Below are positions 43,316 to 52,275 of a stretch of DNA of 64,000 nucleotides, one piece after another (the first letter of the stretch is position 1; every line of letters starts with the position of its first letter). The DNA comes from Fidelibacterota bacterium (lineage in GTDB: Bacteria; Marinisomatota; Marinisomatia; Marinisomatales; TCS55), in the NCBI GenBank assembly GCA_004124535.1, contig SCKQ01000004.1, positions 1 through 64,000 of the forward strand. Direction: 5' to 3'. The notes under the pieces were generated by a model, which worked only from the letters and a program-made list of their open reading frames with translations, had not been told where the DNA came from and made no database searches. A program made the translations under genes and the position numbers.

Positions 43316-44415
43316 TTATCTTCTCCAGCATCGTAATAAAAACCAAGGTTGCGTACAATATGATCAGGTAGAACCGGTAGGGCTGACCGCGGAATCAGGA
43401 ATGTTGTTAAATTGGCTAAATCTTCAAATACACGATGTCGTTCTGCCGTTTCCTTCAAATAAGAAGATCCCGTAGAACCGCCGGTACCGATCTTTCTGCC
43501 GATCATGCGCATAACCATCAGTGCATGACGGTAGCGCCAAGTGGTAAGGAGTTCATCAACATCTACAAGTTTACTTAATAATATATAAGGGTTATGTAAT
43601 ATGGGTTGATCTCGATATAATAAAATAAGCAATGCCGCTTGTGTTGCTTTGTATGACAGCCGTCTTTCCTTTTTTTCGATCAGCTCAATATGTTTTTCTT
43701 CATCAAAGAGAGCATCGAACATGGTTTCTGTTTTTTCATACTCTTTCAAATGTGTTTGTTTCTCTTTAATAGAAAGCTGATCATTTTGCTCAATAACCTT
43801 GCGGTCACTGGCCAACATTTTATTTACCGCAGACCGATATTGCTCCCAGAAATTGAAATCCTCAAATTCTAAAAATGGAGTACGTTCCAGCCATTTTTCT
43901 AATAAAAAAAACAGTGAGGATGATGCTTCTACTTCTTCAATTTCTGATCTATGTTTATCGGTTACGTGGGATTTATAACTACCTCCACCATATCTATATC
44001 GTCTACTTTCTTCCAGGCCAAGTTTGTTTTCCAGCAATCTGAATTGCACACTTTGAAAACCGGACGCGGGAATAAGCAGATCTCGAAAGTCCAGAAAATC
44101 CATAGGTGTCATGGTCTCTAATACTTGAATCTGTTCTATAAGAATTTTTTGAATTTCAATGATACGGTTGATGCGGCTGATGGCAATACCAATATGGGAT
44201 TCCTGTACCACATCGCGATCAAATGCTGCAAGAATGGAATCTAATTCGTGTAATAACTGTTTGAACCACAGTTCATAAACCTGGTGGATTATGATAAAAA
44301 GCATTTCATCGTGGGCCTCCTGACCATACTCACTACTCAGGAGTTTTTGGCTATCCAGAATTTTATTTAATTGCAGATAATCATGGTAATACTGCTGTGG
44401 TGGTCGCTTTTTCAT
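43312..44415 (-). CDS. kynA: Tryptophan 2,3-dioxygenase
   Basis: 367 residues, a heme-dependent dioxygenase. YYHDYLQLNKILDSQ, HDEMLFIIIHQVYELWFKQ and GTGGSTGSSYLKETAERHR contain the substrate- and heme-binding elements. It is about 90 residues longer than the common bacterial TDO (near 280) and closer in size to animal enzymes, owing to a longer middle region. It opens the indole ring of L-tryptophan to N-formylkynurenine. It is the first gene of the long minus-strand operon. Its promoter must lie in the 99-bp divergent spacer before the LOG-family gene. Confidence 0.95.
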   Translation of the reverse strand: MKKRPPQQYYHDYLQLNKILDSQKLLSSEYGQEAHDEMLFIIIHQVYELWFKQLLHELDSILAAFDRDVVQESHIGIAISRINRIIEIQKILIEQIQVLETMTPMDFLDFRDLLIPASGFQSVQFRLLENKLGLEESRRYRYGGGSYKSHVTDKHRSEIEEVEASSSLFFLLEKWLERTPFLEFEDFNFWEQYRSAVNKMLASDRKVIEQNDQLSIKEKQTHLKEYEKTETMFDALFDEEKHIELIEKKERRLSYKATQAALLILLYRDQPILHNPYILLSKLVDVDELLTTWRYRHALMVMRMIGRKIGTGGSTGSSYLKETAERHRVFEDLANLTTFLIPRSALPVLPDHIVRNLGFYYDAGEDK

Positions 44416-44514
44416 AACGTGGAAATTACATCAATCGTAGCGGAAACATATAATCTGAATACATTCCCATCTGATTTTTTTTGTTTAACTTCCCGCTCAT
44501 TTATAGGATATACG

Positions 44515-45324
44515 ATGGCAGACAAAAATAAAGATAGATTTTATTACGACTCAAAATTTATCGGCAGCCCGGATGGTAGAGTCTTAAGAATACTCGCCGA
44601 ATACTTTGGCCCGCTCCAGCGCTTTCGCCGCAATAAGATCGCCGATACCATTGTTTTCTTTGGATCGGCGCGGATCAAATCACAGGAAGAAGCACAACAA
44701 GCCCTAAAAAACGCGCCGAAAAATATATCCAAAAAGGAAAAAGACCAGCTTAAGCGCGATTTTAAGATGAGCCGCTATTATGAAGATTCTCGAAAACTGG
44801 CCTATAAGCTCACCAAATGGAGTAAGCGCTTGAAAGAAAAAAGGCGTCGTTTTATCATTACATCAGGGGGCGGACCGGGTATCATGGAAGCCGCCAACCG
44901 CGGCGCGTCTGAAGCCAATGGCTTGGCTGTAGGACTCAACATTTCTGTCCCCTTTGAGCAGGCAGGGAATAAATGGATTTCAAAAGAATTGAGCCTGTAC
45001 TTCCATTATTTCTTCATGCGCAAATTCTGGTTTCTTTATCTGGCAAAAGCATTGGTCGTTTTCCCCGGCGGCTTCGGTACACTGGACGAACTCATGGAAC
45101 TCCTCACCCTGATCCAAACAGAAAAGATCCGTAAAAAAGTACCTATTGTTATTTATGACAATAAATACTGGAAAAAGGTCGTGGATTTTGATTATTTGGT
45201 GAAAATGGGAACAATATCTGAAAAAGATATGGATTTGTTTTATTTTGCAGATACTGTTGATGAAGCATACAAATACTTGACCACTGAAATTGTCAAAGCC
45301 CATCTGCAGGGCAGGAATTTTTAA
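44515..45324 (+). CDS. LOG-family (TIGR00730-type) protein
   Basis: 269 residues from ATG 44515. A longer frame from 44371 would overlap tryptophan dioxygenase on the other strand and adds no recognisable sequence. The family motifs are GGGPGIMEAANRGA and PGGFGTLDELMELLTLIQT (PGGxGTxxE). LOG proteins are phosphoribohydrolases acting on cytokinin or AMP-like nucleotides, and many bacterial members have uncertain roles. The N-terminal 60 residues and a Lys-rich insertion (SKKEKDQLKRD) are longer than in minimal LOG (about 190). It is followed 23 nt later by the amidohydrolase gene on the same strand. Confidence 0.85.
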   Translation: MADKNKDRFYYDSKFIGSPDGRVLRILAEYFGPLQRFRRNKIADTIVFFGSARIKSQEEAQQALKNAPKNISKKEKDQLKRDFKMSRYYEDSRKLAYKLTKWSKRLKEKRRRFIITSGGGPGIMEAANRGASEANGLAVGLNISVPFEQAGNKWISKELSLYFHYFFMRKFWFLYLAKALVVFPGGFGTLDELMELLTLIQTEKIRKKVPIVIYDNKYWKKVVDFDYLVKMGTISEKDMDLFYFADTVDEAYKYLTTEIVKAHLQGRNF

Positions 45325-45347
45325 CAAACAAATAGAAGGTAAAATTT

Positions 45348-48300
45348 ATGCAAGTACGATTAGTAATATTGACTGGTTTTCTTTCAGCTTTTATTACTGG
45401 CATTTCAGCCCAAGTTGCGCCGGTAAAAGGGCTTCATGATAATACACCCCGTATATTTGCATTGAAAAATGCGACCTTAATTCCCGAGCCCGGAAAAAAG
45501 ATCGAAAATGCAACAGTAATAATTCGCAATGGTGTAATTGAAGCTGCTGGTAAAAAAATAAAAGTTCCTGCTGAGGCCTTTGAGATTGATCTATCAGGAA
45601 AAACAGTCTATGCCGGTTTTATCGAGAGCTATTGGAAACGGGAGAACAAAAAACCAGCTGCTTTTGATTTAAATAAGGAGAAGAAGAAAGACAAGCCCAG
45701 ACCAGCAACCGACCATTGGAATAAAAAAGTACATCCAGAAGCCAACATCTTGGACACCTTTCATCCAAAAGAAAAAGAATTGGAAAGTCTGCGTGCAATG
45801 GGTTTTACCACAGCACAGGTTGTACCGGCCAAAGGCATTTTCCGCGGACGGTCAGCTTTGATTCATTTGGGAGATTGGCAATCAGAAGCGGTCATTAAGG
45901 AAAATGGTCCTGCACAGTTCATGGCTTTTGAGCATGGCAGTTGGGGTGACCCCGGTTATCCCGGTTCTCTCATGGGCGCCATTTCATTAATGCGGCAAAC
46001 ATTCTACGATGCTCAATGGTATGCCAATGCCTGGCAATACTATAACCGCAATAGTGATAAGACCGAACCTCCCGAAACGGACAGAGCTTTGGAAACACTG
46101 GCAGAGTATATGAATACTAACGCACCCTTTTGCTTTGAGACAGGTCATGAACTAGCGGCATTGAGGGTGGATAAGATCGCTGAAGAATTTGATTTCAATT
46201 ATTCGTTAAAAGGCAGTGGATATGAATACCGCAGGTTAAATGAGCTCAAGAACTTGAATACAACAATCATTGTTCCCATGAACTATCCCAAGAAACCGGA
46301 TGTGGATTCATGGGAAGATGCATTGGATTATAATCTGGAACAGCTCCGCCACTGGGACCAGGCACCGGATAATGCCGCACGGATGATCAAAGCTGGTATT
46401 GATATCGCACTTACATCCAATGATCTAAAGGACAGAAAACAGTTCCGCAAAAACCTGCTGCGGAGCGTGGAACGAGGATTATCTAAGCATGATGCCCTGG
46501 CCGCCTTGACCACCGCTCCAGCCAGACAACTCGGATTGGATAATATGGGAATGATTGCTAAAGGTTTTGTGGCCAACCTGGTTATTACTGATGGGGACTA
46601 TTTTGATAAAAAATCAAAGATTTCTGAAGTATGGATACAAGGTAAACAATACATCGTCAAGGATGAACCTGTGCATGATGTATCCGGGAACTGGGACATT
46701 GCTTTAACCGGCGGATTAACCATTGACGCAACACTGGAATTGACCCAAAAAGACAAAAAAGTGTCCGGCAAGCTGGTGGTGGATTCAACAGAAATCAAAC
46801 TTAAGGCTGTGGAAAATGAAGCCCACCGACTCGCGTTTTCATTTCCAGGTAAGGAATTGAATGTTGAAGGTAGTATCCGCCTTTCTGGTACATTTCAAGA
46901 TAAATCCATTTCTGGCAATGGTATTGCTCCGGATGGCTCCGAGATTCAATGGACAGCATCATGGGTGAGTGCGGTGAAAGAAAAAGAAGATGAAAAGCAG
47001 GAAACCAAAAAAGAATCTGCCAGTGAGCTGACACCCGTATATCCTGAGGGCGCCTATGGTTTTTCTCAACTACCGGAACAGACCAAAAAGATATTAATAA
47101 AAAATGCCACCATCTGGACCTGCGGTCCTGAAGGAAAATTTGAAAATGCCGATATGTTCATTAAAAATGGTGTTATTGAAAAAATAGGAAAAGATCTGAA
47201 TGTATCCGGAAAAGATATTTTTAAAATTGATGCCACTGGCAAGCACGTTACCCCGGGACTTATTGATGCCCATAACCATAGTTCTGCCTTTGCCATTAAT
47301 GAAGGGAGTCAATCGGTTACAGCGGAAGTGCGCATCTACGACGTGCTCAACAGCAATGATATTGCCATCTATCGCCAACTGGCCGGTGGTTTGACTACAG
47401 CCAACGTGCTACACGGTTCAGCCAATGCCATCGGCGGGCAGAACGCCGTGATAAAGCTACGCTGGGGACAAGATCCAGATGGAATTCTATTCAATGAAGC
47501 ACCCCAGGGAATCAAGTTTGCCTTGGGAGAAAACGTGAAGCAGTCCAACTGGGGAGATAAATTTACCACCCGTTATCCCCAGACCCGTATGGGCGTGGAA
47601 CAGATTATCCGCGATGCCTTTACCGCTGCAACTGATTATGCAGAATCCCTTGGTTTAAAAGGTTTTGAAAAGAAGTCAGATCCCAACAGTTTACCGGTAC
47701 GGAAAGACTTGGAGCTGGATGCACTGGTGGAAATCATGCAGGGTACACGCTGGGTACATTCCCATTCCTACCGCCAGGATGAGATCCTTATGTTGTCTAG
47801 AATCGCTGATGATTTTGGCTTTACCATAGCAACATTCCAGCACGTTCTGGAAGGCTATAAAATTGCGGAACGTTTAGCCGAACACGGCGCCGGCGCCTCC
47901 ACCTTCACCGATTGGTGGGCCTATAAATTTGAAGTGATCGATGCCATTCCCTATAACGGCACACTCATGAGTTCAGTGGGTGTATTAGTATCTTATAATT
48001 CGGACAGCAATGAGCTGGCCCGGCGCATGAATACCGAAGCGGCAAAGGCGGTGAAGTACGGCGGTGTGTCCCAGGAAGACGCACTGAAATTTGTCACCAT
48101 CAATCCCGCCAAGCAGCTCCGTATTGACCAATATGTGGGATCGCTGGAAAAAGGGAAGCACGGCGATTTTGTCATCTGGAATGATAATCCCCTTTCTTCC
48201 TATGCATCTTGCGAACAGACCTGGATCGAAGGAACGAATTATTTCAATAAAGAGCGGGATGCAGCTATGCGTGAACAGATCGCAGCAGAGCGGAATATGC

Positions 48301-48410
48301 TGATACAAAAGATTCTTGCCAGTGATGACACGGACGAAGACAAGCCCATGAAACCAAAAGGAGACTGGCACAACCATTCCTTCTCCTGTTCTGATGGAGG
48401 TGCACGATGA
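45348..48410 (+). CDS. Secreted double-domain amidohydrolase, first domain degenerate
   Basis: 1020 residues with a signal peptide (VILTGFLSAFITGISA). Two amidohydrolase (imidazolonepropionase-like) modules are joined by a linker near 545-575 rich in Lys and Glu. In the second module (about 580-990), LIDAHNHSSAF carries the HxH metal motif. In the first (about 30-430) the equivalent site reads YAGFIESYW, with no His pair, so it is likely non-catalytic. A beta-rich segment (about 440-540) lies between them. The next gene overlaps by 4 nt (ATGA) and encodes a similar protein. Substrates are unknown; peptides or cyclic amides are usual guesses. Export to the periplasm is probable. Confidence 0.85.
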   Translation: MQVRLVILTGFLSAFITGISAQVAPVKGLHDNTPRIFALKNATLIPEPGKKIENATVIIRNGVIEAAGKKIKVPAEAFEIDLSGKTVYAGFIESYWKRENKKPAAFDLNKEKKKDKPRPATDHWNKKVHPEANILDTFHPKEKELESLRAMGFTTAQVVPAKGIFRGRSALIHLGDWQSEAVIKENGPAQFMAFEHGSWGDPGYPGSLMGAISLMRQTFYDAQWYANAWQYYNRNSDKTEPPETDRALETLAEYMNTNAPFCFETGHELAALRVDKIAEEFDFNYSLKGSGYEYRRLNELKNLNTTIIVPMNYPKKPDVDSWEDALDYNLEQLRHWDQAPDNAARMIKAGIDIALTSNDLKDRKQFRKNLLRSVERGLSKHDALAALTTAPARQLGLDNMGMIAKGFVANLVITDGDYFDKKSKISEVWIQGKQYIVKDEPVHDVSGNWDIALTGGLTIDATLELTQKDKKVSGKLVVDSTEIKLKAVENEAHRLAFSFPGKELNVEGSIRLSGTFQDKSISGNGIAPDGSEIQWTASWVSAVKEKEDEKQETKKESASELTPVYPEGAYGFSQLPEQTKKILIKNATIWTCGPEGKFENADMFIKNGVIEKIGKDLNVSGKDIFKIDATGKHVTPGLIDAHNHSSAFAINEGSQSVTAEVRIYDVLNSNDIAIYRQLAGGLTTANVLHGSANAIGGQNAVIKLRWGQDPDGILFNEAPQGIKFALGENVKQSNWGDKFTTRYPQTRMGVEQIIRDAFTAATDYAESLGLKGFEKKSDPNSLPVRKDLELDALVEIMQGTRWVHSHSYRQDEILMLSRIADDFGFTIATFQHVLEGYKIAERLAEHGAGASTFTDWWAYKFEVIDAIPYNGTLMSSVGVLVSYNSDSNELARRMNTEAAKAVKYGGVSQEDALKFVTINPAKQLRIDQYVGSLEKGKHGDFVIWNDNPLSSYASCEQTWIEGTNYFNKERDAAMREQIAAERNMLIQKILASDDTDEDKPMKPKGDWHNHSFSCSDGGAR

Positions 48411-49717
48411 AACGGTTTATTACTCTTATAGCTTTCTTTTCATTCACATTTGCATCGGATCAAATTCCTGCGCCTCAGCAAGATCATGCCATTTTAATTA
48501 AAGATGTGACCATTCATCCTGTTTCCGGCCCTACTATCGCTAATGGACAGATCTTATTTTTGGATGGAAAGATCATGGCCATGGGCAACCTTATCGCGCA
48601 GATTCCCGATGGAACTGAAGAAATATCACTCCCTGGCAAGCACATCTATCCAAGCTTGATTGCGGCCAATACGGTCATGGGACTGGTGGAAGTAAATGCT
48701 GTTCGTTCAACGAGGGATTATGCGGAAGTCGGATCCTTTAACCCAAATGTACGGGCGGAGGTCAGTTACAACCCTGATTCAGAAATCATACCTGTCACGC
48801 GCTCCAACGGCGTAGCCATTGTACTGTCCGTACCCCGAAGCGGATTGGTCTCCGGGACCTCTGCCGCCATGATGCTGGACGGCTGGACATCAGAAACGGC
48901 AACACTCAGAGCACCGGTTGGCATGCATATTCATTGGCCGGGCATGACCGTGAGCCATTCACCCTGGGTGCAAAAAAGCCCTGAAGAACAGAAAAAGGAA
49001 CGTGACAAAGAGCTCAAGGAATTGGATGAAATCATGGACAAAGCCCGCGCTTATGTGCAAAACGCAGACACGGATAAGTCTTTGCAGAAAACAGACTTGA
49101 AATGGGCAAGCATGGCTGCTGTAGTTAAGGGTGAACTCCCTGCTTTTATTCACGCCAATGGTGTTCAGCAGATCGAAGCGGCAGTTGAATGGGCCACACG
49201 ACAGGAATTGAAAATGGTGCTTGTTGGGGGACGGGATGCCTGGATGGTAACAAATTTGTTGAAAAAGAACGCTATTCCTGTGATAATTGAAGCCACCCAC
49301 AAGCTGCCCTCCCGGCGCTGGTCGGATTATGATGAACCCTTTAAAACACCCCTGAAACTCTATGAAGCAGGGATTAAATTCTGTATAACATCTAACAGTG
49401 GATCTTTCCAGACACCCCATTTACGGAATCTGCCCTACGAAGCGGCCACAGCCGCTGCCCATGGATTGCCAAAAGACGAAGCCCTTAAGTCTGTGACTAT
49501 CCATGCCGCTGAAATCCTGGGTATTGCAGATCGAGTGGGTTCATTGGAAACAGGTAAAGATGCCACATTTATTATTACTGATGGCGATCCACTGGAGGTC
49601 ATGACTCACGTGGAGCAGCTCTACATCCAGGGACGAAAAGTGGATATGAGCGACCGGCACAAGATGCTGCGGGATAAGTATACGGAAAAATACCGGCAGT
49701 TAGATTTGATCGAATAA
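48407..49717 (+). CDS. Secreted amidohydrolase-like protein without the HxH motif
   Basis: 436 residues with a signal peptide (FITLIAFFSFTFA). It resembles imidazolonepropionase-like amidohydrolases in its ends: KDVTIHPVSGPTIANGQILF at the N terminus, and VGSLETGKDATFIITDGDPLE at the C terminus, the usual small beta domain. The first metal site, normally DxHxH, reads LIAANTVMGLVEV, so the metal-binding His pair is missing, as in the first half of the preceding protein. The start overlaps the preceding stop (ATGA). It may pair with that protein in one complex. A hairpin terminator follows 7 nt after the stop. Confidence 0.83.
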   Translation: MKRFITLIAFFSFTFASDQIPAPQQDHAILIKDVTIHPVSGPTIANGQILFLDGKIMAMGNLIAQIPDGTEEISLPGKHIYPSLIAANTVMGLVEVNAVRSTRDYAEVGSFNPNVRAEVSYNPDSEIIPVTRSNGVAIVLSVPRSGLVSGTSAAMMLDGWTSETATLRAPVGMHIHWPGMTVSHSPWVQKSPEEQKKERDKELKELDEIMDKARAYVQNADTDKSLQKTDLKWASMAAVVKGELPAFIHANGVQQIEAAVEWATRQELKMVLVGGRDAWMVTNLLKKNAIPVIIEATHKLPSRRWSDYDEPFKTPLKLYEAGIKFCITSNSGSFQTPHLRNLPYEAATAAAHGLPKDEALKSVTIHAAEILGIADRVGSLETGKDATFIITDGDPLEVMTHVEQLYIQGRKVDMSDRHKMLRDKYTEKYRQLDLIE

Positions 49718-49723
49718 ATTAAG

Positions 49724-49755
49724 AAGTCCCTTATTGTAGGGACTTTTTATTTTTC
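49724..49755. terminator. Intrinsic terminator after the amidohydrolase genes
   Basis: AAGTCCC (49724-49730) and GGGACTT (49739-49745) form a 7-bp stem with an 8-nt loop, followed by TTTTATTTTT on the plus strand. It ends the LOG-amidohydrolase transcript. It lies between convergent genes and could also limit the opposite transcript. Confidence 0.75.
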
Positions 49756-49765
49756 TATTATTATC

Positions 49766-50665
49766 CTATTTCATCAACACCACTTTCTGTTTTTCAACAA
49801 ACTCCCCGCTCTGCAGCCGCACAAAATACACGCCGCTGGGTTGGTTGCCGGCATTCCACACAACTTCATATTCACCAGCAAAAATTTCTTCATTTATCAA
49901 TGTTTCCACAAGCCTTCCGGTTACATCGATTATTTGTATTAGCGAGCTATGCCTCGCCGCTACGCTAAACCGGATGGTGGTAGTTGGGTTGAAGGGATTT
50001 GGATAAACAGCACTGATACTGGCATTTTCAACAAAAATATTTGCTTCATTTTTTGCACTAATCACTTCCGGATTTCGAAAAAGGAAAAATACCCATTTGG
50101 CTACAGTTAAATCCGTCATTCCCACTGTAGGAGGATAAAAATATGCACGTATTAGTGTTTGATTAGGATTTTCTGTTAACTGATGGACTAACGTTAATTT
50201 CCGAATATGTTCATAAGCTTGTTGTGCATAGTATATTAATGAATCATCATTAGTAGAATTCCCACTCTCATTCCAATACTCGATGGGAATATCATTTGAA
50301 TTTTCTGTTTCTACAAAAAATGAATCTGCCGGGAAAAAACTGTGGGGAAAATAGATTTGCCCCTGTCCCATCCAAATAATGGTTGCATAGAAAACAGTAT
50401 CTCCCGTTTCAGAGTAATTGAATTGTATCCACCCAAAATCTCCAGGGGACTGATAAAAAATATCAAAAGGAAAACCTGAATTATCACAAGGAATACAAAT
50501 CGGAAAATTCAGAGTCGTTCCCTCTTCAAATTCACCGGTTAGATAATCGCTAATTAAAATGCCAAAAGATGCAGAATCATCGGGCAGATCAAAATTGATC
50601 TGTGGTAAAGCAACAGAAATAAAAATGTTAAAGGTTAATAACCATTCAACTAATTGTTTCATCAT
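49766..50665 (-). CDS. Secreted protein with type IX (Por) C-terminal sorting domain
   Basis: 299 residues. The N terminus is a signal peptide (LVEWLLTFNIFISVALP). The last 85 or so residues are a Por-secretion/T9SS type A sorting domain: VYPNPFNPTTTIRFSV, then IIDVTGRLVETL and GVYFVRLQSGEF, ending KVVLMK. Proteins with this tail are moved across the outer membrane and anchored or released. The middle (about 30-210) is rich in acidic and aromatic residues, and I do not recognise it. It is monocistronic, flanked by terminators. The function is unknown. Confidence 0.8.
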   Translation of the reverse strand: MMKQLVEWLLTFNIFISVALPQINFDLPDDSASFGILISDYLTGEFEEGTTLNFPICIPCDNSGFPFDIFYQSPGDFGWIQFNYSETGDTVFYATIIWMGQGQIYFPHSFFPADSFFVETENSNDIPIEYWNESGNSTNDDSLIYYAQQAYEHIRKLTLVHQLTENPNQTLIRAYFYPPTVGMTDLTVAKWVFFLFRNPEVISAKNEANIFVENASISAVYPNPFNPTTTIRFSVAARHSSLIQIIDVTGRLVETLINEEIFAGEYEVVWNAGNQPSGVYFVRLQSGEFVEKQKVVLMK

Positions 50666-50720
50666 AAATCTTCAAGTTGATAAAAGTTACAACCAAATAC
50701 CTCCCCCCAATAAAATTTTT

Positions 50721-50775
50721 AAACAAAAAACCCCTTTCCATCTACACTTTGTTACGATGGATAAACGGGGCTTTT
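50721..50775. terminator. Bidirectional hairpin terminator
   Basis: CCCC (50731-50734) pairs with GGGG (50767-50770), and TCCATC (50737-50742) with GATGGA (50756-50761), with a small internal bulge. On the minus strand a T run (TTTTTTGTTT) follows, fitting termination of the beta-barrel gene at 50809. On the plus strand CTTTTATT follows. Confidence 0.65.
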
Positions 50776-50808
50776 ATTATTGATAATTGATTTTTTATCT
50801 ATATGTTT

Positions 50809-51519
50809 TTAAAAGTGTATACCCATGATCATTCTTATTTTGAAGGGATCTACACCCTCAGATACATTGGTGATTGCAATAGCGGTTCCAAATGCAATCC
50901 ACAAACCATCCCTTCCGTGTGAGATAACTGGTCCCAAGTATTGATGTTCACGATCCCCACGGAATTCCAGTCCAACTGATAAAAGCGAATTTAGACGCTT
51001 ACTCAGTCCAGCATTATATTTCCACATTGTTTCCGTTTCACCATCATACATCACGATTTCAAAAACAGGATTAACGGCTGCATTCACTGAACCAAAATCG
51101 CGGGCCAATATTAATTTTCCTTCATAGACATGTTTAGAGAAATCCGTATTGCCTTTATATTCAAAATAGAGCAGCGGATCCACTAAATACTGACCTTTTT
51201 CACCAATACGATAACGCATGCGTATTTTATAGCCATCATATTGGAACGCTTTGCCGGGACTTTGACTGAAATCCTGGTAAATGCCAACGTCAAAACGTTC
51301 ATTCATCCCTATTTCCAGTTCCAGATTATGAACCACTTTAACAGCATCCTTGGTTTGCATACGATCTTTCCCTTGGAACGTCAAATAGTGTTCTAGTTCT
51401 GCCTTGCCGGGTTCCATCGTAATGTATTCATAGGTCCATACATATCTCCTGTTATCAGCATTAACAACACTGAGCAACAAGATAGTTAATAGTAAAATAT
51501 TCGCTTTTTTATTTTTCAT
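50809..51519 (-). CDS. Outer-membrane beta-barrel-like protein with signal peptide
   Basis: 236 residues from ATG 51519 (MKNKKANILLLTILLLSVVNA, a clear signal peptide). A longer frame upstream to 51573 is rejected because it would bury the signal. The mature protein has alternating beta-strand patterns (LELEIGMNERFDVGIYQDF, then DPLLYFEYKG and GLEFRGD) and ends MIMGIHF with a terminal Phe, as is common in outer-membrane barrels. No enzyme motif is seen. A perfect inverted repeat resembling a Fur box lies 31 bp before the start, so metal-dependent control is likely. A terminator follows. Confidence 0.7.
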   Translation of the reverse strand: MKNKKANILLLTILLLSVVNADNRRYVWTYEYITMEPGKAELEHYLTFQGKDRMQTKDAVKVVHNLELEIGMNERFDVGIYQDFSQSPGKAFQYDGYKIRMRYRIGEKGQYLVDPLLYFEYKGNTDFSKHVYEGKLILARDFGSVNAAVNPVFEIVMYDGETETMWKYNAGLSKRLNSLLSVGLEFRGDREHQYLGPVISHGRDGLWIAFGTAIAITNVSEGVDPFKIRMIMGIHF

Positions 51520-51549
51520 GAAATTAGAATCTAATAATGAAGTAGTAAT

Positions 51550-51568
51550 ATTGAGACTGATTCTCAAT
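51550..51568 (-). promoter_or_regulatory. Fur-like operator
   Basis: ATTGAGA-CTGAT-TCTCAAT is a perfect 7-5-7 inverted repeat, close to Fur-type boxes built on TGAGAATnATTCTCA. It is 31 bp upstream of the beta-barrel gene start, where a repressor could block transcription. It also lies about 105 bp before the divergent TetR gene. Binding by Fur or a related metalloregulator is inferred. Confidence 0.5.
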
Positions 51569-51645
51569 AACAATAATAATGCATTTATTATATTTAAAGC
51601 AAGTTCATATACAAAATTTTCTTGTTGAAATGATGAATAAATTAT

Positions 51646-51668
51646 AAACTCGACTGACCAGTCGGTTT
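51646..51668 (+). promoter_or_regulatory. Palindromic operator before the TetR gene
   Basis: AAACTCGACTGACCAGTCGGTTT is near-perfectly palindromic, with core CGACTG-AC-CAGTCG. It ends 5 bp before the ATG of the TetR-family gene and overlaps an AT-rich TATAAA. GACTGACCAGTC-like sites are typical TetR operators, so autoregulation and control of the downstream beta-oxidation genes is likely. Confidence 0.65.
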
Positions 51669-51673
51669 AGTTT

Positions 51674-52267
51674 ATGAACGAATCAAAGCAACTACAACGT
51701 AAAGCACAGATCCTTGACGCTGCATTGGCAGTCATTGTCCAAAAGGGCTACGAAAATAGCCGCATGGATGATATTGTGGCTTCATCCAAAATGAGTAAAG
51801 GCGCAATCTACTGGTACTATAAATCAAAGAAAGAAATCTACCTCTCCCTGGTCAACCATTGGGTACATAATTACAGCGCTGTATTAAATCATATTGTGGA
51901 TACCGATCGTTCTGCGTCCGATCAACTACGTTCACTTTTTCAGTACTTTACCGTTCAATATGAAAAAGATCCTGTTGTTTTCAAAGCATTGTTAGAATTC
52001 TGGTCCATGGCCGGACGTGATCCGGAGTTCAATGACAAACTCCAAAAAGTATATAGTGAATTTGTAAACCTCATTTCAACCATCATTCAGCAAGGTATGG
52101 ATAACGGTGAATTCAAAAACCTGGATGTAGATATCACAGCAATGTCCATCATGGTCAATATTGAAGGTATTATGTGGTTCACCCTATTCAAATTAAAAAA
52201 CACCAATGCCCGGGAATACATTCAGACCATTTCTGATTTCATTCTTTCCGGGTTGATTAAAAAATAG
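51674..52267 (+). CDS. TetR-family regulator of the beta-oxidation operon
   Basis: 197 residues. The N-terminal helix-turn-helix (about 10-57) reads ILDAALAVIVQKGYENSRMD and SKGAIYWYYKSKKEIYLSLV, typical of TetR/AcrR regulators. The C-terminal ligand-binding domain resembles fatty-acid or multidrug regulators. It precedes fadE by 8 bp and lies right behind a palindromic operator. The expected role is repression of the downstream acyl-CoA dehydrogenase, thiolase and FadB-like genes, relieved by an acyl-CoA. The ligand is not shown by sequence. Confidence 0.88.
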   Translation: MNESKQLQRKAQILDAALAVIVQKGYENSRMDDIVASSKMSKGAIYWYYKSKKEIYLSLVNHWVHNYSAVLNHIVDTDRSASDQLRSLFQYFTVQYEKDPVVFKALLEFWSMAGRDPEFNDKLQKVYSEFVNLISTIIQQGMDNGEFKNLDVDITAMSIMVNIEGIMWFTLFKLKNTNAREYIQTISDFILSGLIKK

Positions 52268-52275
52268 GATATATA

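Noticed and set aside
44371..44514. N-terminal extension of the LOG-family protein
   Set aside because: It would overlap tryptophan dioxygenase on the other strand, has no family sequence, and a good ATG lies at 44515.
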